A stretch of 64,000 bases of DNA, from NCBI GenBank assembly GCA_021234155.1, contig JAJEKV010000005.1, positions 15,846,826 to 15,910,825 of the forward strand, read 5' to 3'. Both the position numbers and the translations under genes were made by a program. This DNA is from Isoetes taiwanensis. Taxonomy: Eukaryota > Streptophyta > Lycopodiopsida > Isoetales > Isoetaceae. Below are positions 56,688 to 64,000 of the stretch, one piece after another. Position 1 is the first letter of the stretch; each line of letters opens with the position of its first letter. The notes under the pieces are model-generated. The model saw only the letters and a program-made list of their open reading frames with translations, made no database searches and had not been told where the DNA came from.

Positions 56688-58331
56688 TGTGACGCTTCCT
56701 ACTAAATATACGGCTCCCAGCCGTACACTCCGTAGGAAATCCCCCATCCGGTCCTCCGACCGCACGGGCCCTCCGTCTATCCTGCACTCTGGGACCCCCG
56801 TAGTGCGGGAAGGGGACACGAAGGTGTCTTGCGCGCCCTTCCCCTATGGGCTCCTATCACAGCAGAAGCATAAACATCGTCAGAACTAGCAATAGCAATA
56901 CATCATACTACCTCGAAGGGTAGCTCATCCACATATCCATAGCTACAAAGAACATAATCATATGTCATAAAACATGAGAGCTCCTACCCGTGGCTCCGAC
57001 TCACAAGGAGGTAGACTGACTGGATAGGCCTCAAGATAGAGCAGACCGAATCATAACAATGGCGGGGCTGGCTATAGACAATGGCTAGGGTTGACCACTC
57101 CATCCGCCCCTCCTGTGCATACTTTGCAAATGAGCTAGATCAAGCTCTGGCATGACTCTAGCCTTCCGGATACGCAATCCCATGGCATCACCCATCGGGA
57201 CTACTCCAGGTTGCATCTCCCTGGTCCGTCGAGGCAGGAAGGGTTGCATCCCCCCTTCCCGGGGTCTAGAGACTCCATGGGCAGCTAGAGAATCGTGGCG
57301 ACACACGATTCGTACCTGACTTAACCCCCCAAAACAAGAGCCAAGCCAACACTTGCAACTCTTGAGAGGCAGGGCGACACCTTTGCCTCAGGAGGTGTCG
57401 GACCCATGCCCGGCCCACACGAAGTGACCGACCATAAGCCTAGCCCACTATGGGATCCCCCGTAGCCCTCGCTCGGCAGGGATCCTCCCTCCGCATTGTC
57501 TCGAGCCCCGTTGTATAGTGCTGAGTCACATCATAGCCTCCATAGCCCGGTGGGTTCCTATGCACAGGCCGCATAATAATAGGAACTAAGGGGTCTAAAC
57601 TAGGAGCATACTAGTAAGTAAGGCTACTAGGTCTCTACCCCCCTTCCCAATACAAGAGGAGCAAACATGATCAACCATCATCACATCACATCATGGTAAC
57701 ATCATAAGAACATCTTAACCTAATCATACATATCTAACTTACAATTAGGATTCCTTGATTAGGGTTCAAGATGTTCGACAAGGGTTCTAGGATGGCTCTA
57801 CTCTAGATACAACATACAGACCCATCTGGAGTGCTAACTTCCAGATGAACTACCATGACTCTACTCCACCTACCCGCTCCAGAAGCACTTCCTCCCATCC
57901 CTGGCGTCTCCATTGCTCCTTGACGTGGTCGAAGTCGTGCTCCCTCTATGATCATGCACACACTTCGGGGGCTGCTGCACCAGGCTATGCTACGACGAAC
58001 GATGCTCGAAACGGGGTTTCGAGCGCGTAGATCAGTGTTCAGGTGCTAGAGTCAGGAAAAGGGGTCTAGGGTTAGGGTTTGAGCATATATAGGTTAGGGT
58101 CCACATGGGATGCCACGTGGCACCAATAGGATGGGGCCGTGTGGCGGGTTGCCCAATAGGATAAGGCCATGTGGAAATGGGCCTTATCCTAAGGTTATCT
58201 AAGTTAATCAATTAACTTGGATATGTGCCCCTTGCCACTTCTAAGGTATACAAGGCTACATGGGTAGACTTGTATAGTGACGGGTCCAGGAATATATGTA
58301 TTTATGGCGTATATTCCGCTGGAACGTCATA
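56688..58331 (-). repeat. 3' LTR of element D
   Basis: 1644 bp, tgtgacgcttcc ... aacgtcata. Aligns with the B LTRs along its whole length (for example taggatggctctactctagatacaa). Confidence 0.9.
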
Positions 58332-58345
58332 TTCTCCCCCCCTAG
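58332..58345 (-). other. Polypurine tract of element D
   Basis: The - strand reads TAGGGGGGGAGAA before the LTR. Confidence 0.8.
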
Positions 58346-59156
58346 GACAATGCTATCCTCAGCATTGAGCTAAGGTGACGAACCTACACTATCCCTGCAA
58401 AAACGATGTAAGTATATAACTTTAATTCAATTTAAACGATCAACTTCCAGGCTATATTTGTATCTATACAAAATCATATAGCCTTAACAAGATTACTCCA
58501 TATAATAAATCAAAACATTACTATAAGAGTTATTAGGGTTCATAATTTAAATCTAAATCATGGTCCTCCCCCATCTTCTCGTAATGCGCCCCTCCTCGAT
58601 GCTCGCTTCTCACTTGCCTGCACGAGTAGCACATTACGTTAGTTTATTTAATAAATTTGTGGTTTTAGGGGACCACCCCCCTTACTCTACTATCTTGCAC
58701 TCGATCATGGCCCTTTCGGATTTGAGCTTAAGGACCATTTAAGATGATCCCATCATTGCCCATGATCAAGTGCTACCGTGTACTCAGTTACCCGGTGCCG
58801 AGTACCCCTAGTGCATCATGCCCCAAGGGTTTTAAGCTAGGGAACGTCTCATGATCCCATCATCGTGCATGATCACTTTGACCTTTACCATGAGTCCCCT
58901 ATGGCCAGGTGTGCGAGCCCCGCATCACGGTATAGAGAGCATCCGATAGATGTCCCATCATCGCCCACCATGCCTCACTTCCTCTCTCGCATGACCCTAT
59001 TGGTCATGCGCACCTCTTGGTGCATGTTGGCCTAGAAAATGCCTTAAAGGCATATCTCATCATCGCCTACACGTTCCAAGGTTCTGGCATATGCATTCCA
59101 CTAGCTAGAATACATCTGCCAGGCCTAAGGCTAACTAAGAAACATACTAAGCTAAC
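58346..59156 (-). other. 3' untranslated region of element D
   Basis: Homologous to 18843-19740 of B, including the catcatcgcccac repeats. No ORF. Confidence 0.6.
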
Positions 59157-60520
59157 CTCCTGGCAAGTCGGGGTCGACCAAGTTGGAGACGACTCGCCCA
59201 TCAAACTCCTTCATGAAGTCCGGGTATTGCTTCTCCAAACCCTGCTTCAATCGTCTTCCACTGGCAAGTGTTTCCACTTGACTAAATACTAGAGGAACTG
59301 AGATCTCCTAGTCTTCTTGAATGGCTTATCAAGAAGTAATTCAGGCACAATTTGAACTTGCTCCTCCGTCATTTCCAACAAAGTTGGAATATCCAAAACC
59401 TCCTCAGGGTTTGGGTTGTGCCTTTTTAATAAACTTACGTGGAAGACTTTGTGGACTTTGAGGTGCGCCGGGAGATCCAATTTGTAGGCCTGAGAGCCCA
59501 CTCTCTCCAAGATTTTGAATGGACCGGCCCACCTAGGGGCAAGCTTCTTGCAATTCCCTATGCGAAGCTTAGCTTGCTTTACCTTGATCTTCAACTACAC
59601 ACTATCGCCTACCTTGAACTCCCTTACAGTCCTGTGCCTGTCGGCTACACTCTTCTGCCGACTCTTGCTGCTAATAGGTACCCCCTTACTTCTTCCACCA
59701 GTTGCTGCATATCTCCTAGCATCTGCTGGGATACTTCAACCTTTGACACGGGATTGTGCCAATTATCCGGGGTTAGGCACTGGTACCCGTAGTTGATCAT
59801 GAAGGGAGACATCTGGGATGACTCCTGCTTCGTACTATTGTAGGCGAATTCTACCAAGTGGATGTAATCATCCCACTTGGATTGCTTATTCCACACATAA
59901 CTTCTGAGCATATCTTCGATGATGCGATTCGTCCGCTCCGTCTGGCCATCTGTCTGAGGATGGTATGTCGTGCTCATCGAGAGCTTGGTCTGGATCGTAG
60001 CAAAAAGATCTTGCCAGAATGCACTCATGAACTTGGAATCTCTGTCTGATATTATCTCTCGAGGCGTGCCTTGGAGTCTAAAAATCTCCTTTACAAATAG
60101 TTGGGCAGTGTCTAAGGCTGTGTCTGTAGTTTTGCAAGGCACAAAGTGCGCCATCTTAGATAATTTATCTACGACCACCATTAGAGTATCTTTGCCTCGT
60201 AGAGTTCTAGGAAGGCCTGTGATAAAATCCATGCTTATCACTTCCCATTTTGCATTCGGCACTGCTAAAGGTTCCAAGGCTCCCGGAATTCAAAGCTGCT
60301 CTGCCTTGGTCTACTGGCACAATTGGCATTTCTGAATATATCTGGCTATCTGTTTCTTCATTCCCGGCCAGAAGTAGCTACTTCGAATCTTGAAGTAGGT
60401 CTTCATAAACCCCGCATGGCCTGCTATTGGGCTGTTGTGTATATCATGAAGAATTAACTTCCTTACACCTGACGATTCGGGCACACACAACTTGTCCTTA
60501 TGGTACAACAGGTTGCCTTC
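59157..60520 (-). pseudogene. Integrase with chromodomain, element D
   Basis: From 60520: H2C2 finger with SPIAGHAGFMKTYFKIRSSY and CQLCQ. 60277-59645: [10 protein letters not shown] (first Asp), GTPREIISDRDSKF (second Asp), HPQTDGQTERTN (Glu), so the DDE triad is present. 59594-59289: [35 protein letters not shown]. Just after a TAA at 59289: YLVKWKHLPVED, a chromodomain core, then GLEKQYPDFMKEFDGRVV and the stop at about 59157. A few frame breaks only. It is the best reference for reading A and B. Confidence 0.9.
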
Positions 60521-61235
60521 CTTCCTATAATGTTTGAAGGCTTCTCGTTCCTTATCTGTTCTAGCCTCCTTAGAGAGGCTTGCCCATACCTCCTTGAAAT
60601 CACCATCAGATGGTAATGTCTCCTCAATTTTCTTGCCATACCCACTCGAAAGAGTTGATATAGCATTACAATGTGTTCTCGTCTCAAAGGGTCTTCTAGA
60701 GAGAGCATCAACAACCACATTCAACTTACATGGCTTATAAGCAATCTTAAAATCATACTCTTCGAGGAATTCCATCTACCTCCTTTGCCTTAGATTGAGG
60801 AGTGGTTGGGTAAAAATGTATTGGAGGCTTTGGTGATCAGTATCTAACTGAAATTTTTTTCCAAGCAAATAATGCCTCCAAATACGAAGAGCTCTCACAA
60901 TCGCTAGAAGTTCCTGATCATGGGTTGGATAACGCTGCTCGGTGTCATTCAACTTCTTAGAATCATAGGCCACTACTCTTCCTTCTTGCATAAGGACTCC
61001 ACCTGTTGCTAGCTTGCTTGCGTCAGTTGCTACTAGCTTGTCCTTATCTGGATCCGGCAGAATTAGCACTGGTGATGTTGTTAAGGCTTCCTTGAGCTTT
61101 TCAAATGAAGCTTGAACATTTTCTAGCCAATGTGCTCTCCAATCTTTCACCTTAACGTTCTTAGTGAGGTCCGTCAAAGGGGACGCCCACTTAGCGAAGT
61201 CCTTCACGAACTTCCTGTAATATCCTGCCAGACCT
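60521..61235 (-). pseudogene. RNase H and RT end, element D
   Basis: 61235-61200 reads GLAGYYRKFVKDFAKW; 61207-60776 continues PLTDLTKN, KLVATDASKLATGGVLMQ (catalytic Asp), RVVAYDSKKLNDTEQRYPTH, ELLAIVRALRIWRHYLLG, DHQSLQYIFTQPLLNLRQRR. 60775-60521 is the end with LNVVVDALSRRPF. Only one stop between the two frames. Confidence 0.9.
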
Positions 61236-64000
61236 TGTTAGCCTAAAACCTGGAACTTTTAGTCTAACCTCAAAGGAAGTGTAAACAAAGTGGTTAGAAC
61301 CTCCAGATCACTTAGGGTGATCAATCCTTGTCATGTGAAGCAAGAAAAGTCATTTTGAAGTGCTGGTTTTTTCAAAATCACTAGAGTCCCTGAAACTGAA
61401 AAAACTGTCAGAGCAAAATCTGGCCTTGCAGACACACCTTGTGGGATTTTTGAGATCTGATTGGTGGTATAGATGGTCAACAAGCAGAGGAAACTTGTGG
61501 TGAAAATTTGATTGGATTTGAATAAAGGAATGTCAAGCAAATCTAGGTCAAAGTCGGGTCAAAAAGTTGGCCAGTGCCAACACAGAGAGCCAAAATTTGC
61601 AGATGGAGTCTGATAGGGAATTTTGGGTTGGGATCTGTGCAGGCAACTTCAGAATAGCCTCTAGATCACGTGCATAAGGTTTAACTAGCAAAAAGATGTT
61701 TTAATTTTTCTGTAAGTAGCCAAAGCTTCAAGAAAAAGACAAACTCTGTAACAGTTATGAAGAAAAATCTTTTTATATGTTTTCTCTGGATGTATAGGCT
61801 TCTAGGATTTTTATGAGGATGAAATGCAACTACCTGAAGGGGATATAACTTGGAGTAAATATTTTGGCTTTGTATTTAGTTTTTAGCTTTAACAAACAAT
61901 GCAAGGTTATAAAGGATGAATGAATAATGATGACAATAATTTTCCAGGCAAAGACTATGTATTATAGCAAGATGATACCGAAAAATCTAATAGTATCAGA
62001 AGGTATTACCAAAATAATGGTGCTTGAGAGCAAATTCCAGGGCTGTCTGAGCCTCTAGAAAGCCTCAAACTACCAATGAAGCAAAATGAAGTGATTATTA
62101 GAGTTGCAGTTGAAGTGTTTTGATGTCGAACAAGTCACACCATGTCAGATCTTCGGTTTGAATTTAATAGAGCAAAATTTGAGCAGAGTAGAGCAAGATA
62201 ATATCGAAGTATCAAATGCGCCAGGATCACAGAGGTCTATCTCTGAGGGGACGTGTTGATTAAATCTGTATTGCTGGCTTAAGAACTGTCCTTGGCCGAG
62301 TGATTTAAGGCCAAATTAGAGCAATTCTTCCCGGATCAAGTGCCACAGAGGATCCCCAAGGTCTCGGAAAAGGTTCAGGAGGTAATTTCGGGTGAAAATT
62401 GGCGGGCTTCAATCAGATTTAGGCACGAATTGGCGGGATTTAGCGCTTTCCCCATTTTTAGGGTTCTTGAAAAACTCTTAGTATATATATCCCACAGGCT
62501 AAAATGGTCTTGGCAGCTCCTGTATATAAGGAACAATGCCGACGTGTTTAATAAACTTGCGTGCCACGCAGAGGGGACTCCCAGCCCGTGTCTGGCCCCC
62601 ACGCCCTGCTGCCACGTGGAAATGGGAATGAAAATGGGGGTGATGTGGAAACGATGTAGAGATGATGTGGAAATAGATAGGGTAGATAGGCTAGAATAGG
62701 TTTTTTATTTTTTTATGGCACGCATCCCAAGAATCCAAATTTGAAGGCCTTTACAAGGGTTTTTTCAAAATTTAAAAAAGCCAAATTAGCTCTTTTTTGC
62801 TAGGCTTTCCATCTAGAGAAATTTTAGGTTGAGCTGAAACACTTCAATTTTTGCCCTTTTGACCCATGGTCAATGAATACTGCAACTTGGGGATGGTGAA
62901 AAAATCATGGGAAAAAGATGGGGAAAAGGTGTAAATAGGCTATAATAGGGTTTAGGAAGATAAAATGAGGGTGAAATAGAGTTTTCTTGCCTTTTTCGGT
63001 TTTCAAGATCATTAGGGGGCAATTCTCAAATGAAGGTAGGACCAATAAAAAATGGGTATGAGAAAAGAACTCAAAGGTGGAAAAAATGGTGAAAGAAAGG
63101 TTTTTGAAGGCTCTTGGGATATAAAAAGGTGGATATAAGATGAATGGAATGAGGAAAAGATGGGTACCTCTGTAGCACTTGATTTCATCTCACATTGCTC
63201 TGCAAGAGTGTCCGGCATATACGCATATCCGAGCAACACATGCTGATCTTAGATGCTCTGCGGCACCGCTGCATCAATTGCTGGCATCGCCAATGGTTGC
63301 ACGTCTCGCATCCTACATTTTGCAAGTCTCTACCGTCAGAGAATCCCTTACAGGACAAGGGATTTGAGAGCCTACTACCAGGGTTTTTCCTCCCATGTGG
63401 GGGTTTTTTCATCCCAGTAGTAGGGACACATTGTATAGTGGCATTTGTCTTTTTGGTGTGGTTTTATCTGCTTTGTGTACTGCATGTACCGTCTCATAGG
63501 TCAAGTTTGGCCTCCGCGGACGTTAAAATATACTTCCTTCCTTCCTTCCTTCCTTCTAAAGCTCAAATCATACCTCATAGTGAAAATAAGTTTGCTCAAA
63601 ACCTAAGGGTCTTCCAAACTTCTATAGGGGTCTTCCAAACTTCAAGGCTAGAATAAGAGCAAATTTCACTTCCAAGATGGCATTCTCATGTGACCTCAAA
63701 ACTACTAATGCAACTCAAGTAAGCTCCATAAGGTTGAACTTTGGTAAAATGCCTTGTGGCTCCTTGATAAACGTGCTATAGCCTTTGCCTGGTCTTCAAA
63801 TCAAAGGGAAAATGTTAAACAAATGGGAATGTATCTAGAAAGGTGCTTTACCTCAAGGAAAAGACTAGGCTATAAAATGAGATCCCCAATGCCTTCCAAT
63901 CTTGGTCAAATGTCTTCCAAACTCTAATGGGATCATAATAGCCTGGAACTTTTCCTTAGAGGAAATATAAATGAAACAAAAGGTTTGATACATAGATGCT
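61236..64000. mobile_element. Unidentified insertion in element D, runs past the window end
   Basis: Begins tgttagcctaaaacctggaa where the D RT frame stops. No recognisable protein in 2.8 kb; TATA-like stretches at 62480 and 62520. Near the window end (63946) the motif agcctggaacttttccttagaggaa partly repeats the start, hinting at a terminal repeat. It could be a long LTR of another element. Confidence 0.4.
63533..63556. repeat. (CTTC)n microsatellite
   Basis: Six cttc units in a row inside the unidentified insertion. Confidence 0.9.

Larger units (their letters stand above)
56688..61235 (-). mobile_element. Element D: chromodomain Ty3/gypsy, 3' half, inserted in copia
   Basis: 3' LTR 56688-58331 (same family as B), polypurine tract, non-coding 3' region, chromodomain, integrase, RNase H, and the GYYRKFV segment at the RT end. 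The remainder of the element is displaced by an insertion at 61235/61236. Its frames are cleaner than those of A and B. Whether it has an H3-like ORF cannot be seen. Confidence 0.9.

Overview
This window holds almost only transposable elements, nested inside one another, from what looks like a large, repeat-rich land-plant genome. The supporting signs are long Ty3/gypsy chromodomain elements and a Ty1/copia element with initiator-Met-tRNA primer sites, a LINE fragment with a plant-type zinc-binding tail, and no dense gene set. A seed-free plant (fern, lycophyte or bryophyte) is my guess only; no host gene here settles it. I see no convincing rRNA, tRNA or CRISPR.

Left nest (about 3.6-42.1 kb). 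Element E (+ strand; only its 3' end and 3' LTR are in view) has its LTR split by element C (4717-41140, + strand, target duplication gagca/gagcc). C is split by element A (12451-38853, - strand, exact duplication TTAAT). A's reverse transcriptase is split by element B (17181-30294, - strand, imperfect duplication ttggg/ttgaa). A and B have the order LTR, primer site, H3-like ORF, unknown ORF, gag, protease, RT, RNase H, integrase with chromodomain, polypurine tract, LTR. C has LTRs, primer site, an H3-like ORF and a polypurine tract, but no recognisable pol.

The main discovery is that A, B and C each carry, between primer site and gag, an ORF that begins with the histone H3 tail (MARTKQTAR or a near copy), runs through a long charged linker and ends in an H3 histone fold (HAKRVT / MPKDI / LA motifs). 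In A and C this ORF is flanked on both sides by inverted repeats of about 70 bp spaced about 200 bp apart.

Right nest (about 47.4 kb to the end). A copia element is interrupted by a LINE (- strand, 48.6-52.58 kb, two ORFs), by a gag-only LTR element (53635-56191), and by element D (- strand from 56688, same LTR family as B). D is itself interrupted near 61.24 kb by unidentified sequence that runs to the window end.

Between the nests (42.1-47.3 kb) are exon-like fragments, a degenerate unidentified gene, two long fold-backs and a cluster of 26-bp palindromes. The first 3.1 kb is a tandem array of long repeat units containing a minisatellite. Differences between LTR pairs in the left nest cluster in GC-rich patches while AT-rich stretches are identical. 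Some of the frameshifts there may therefore be assembly or base-calling errors rather than decay.
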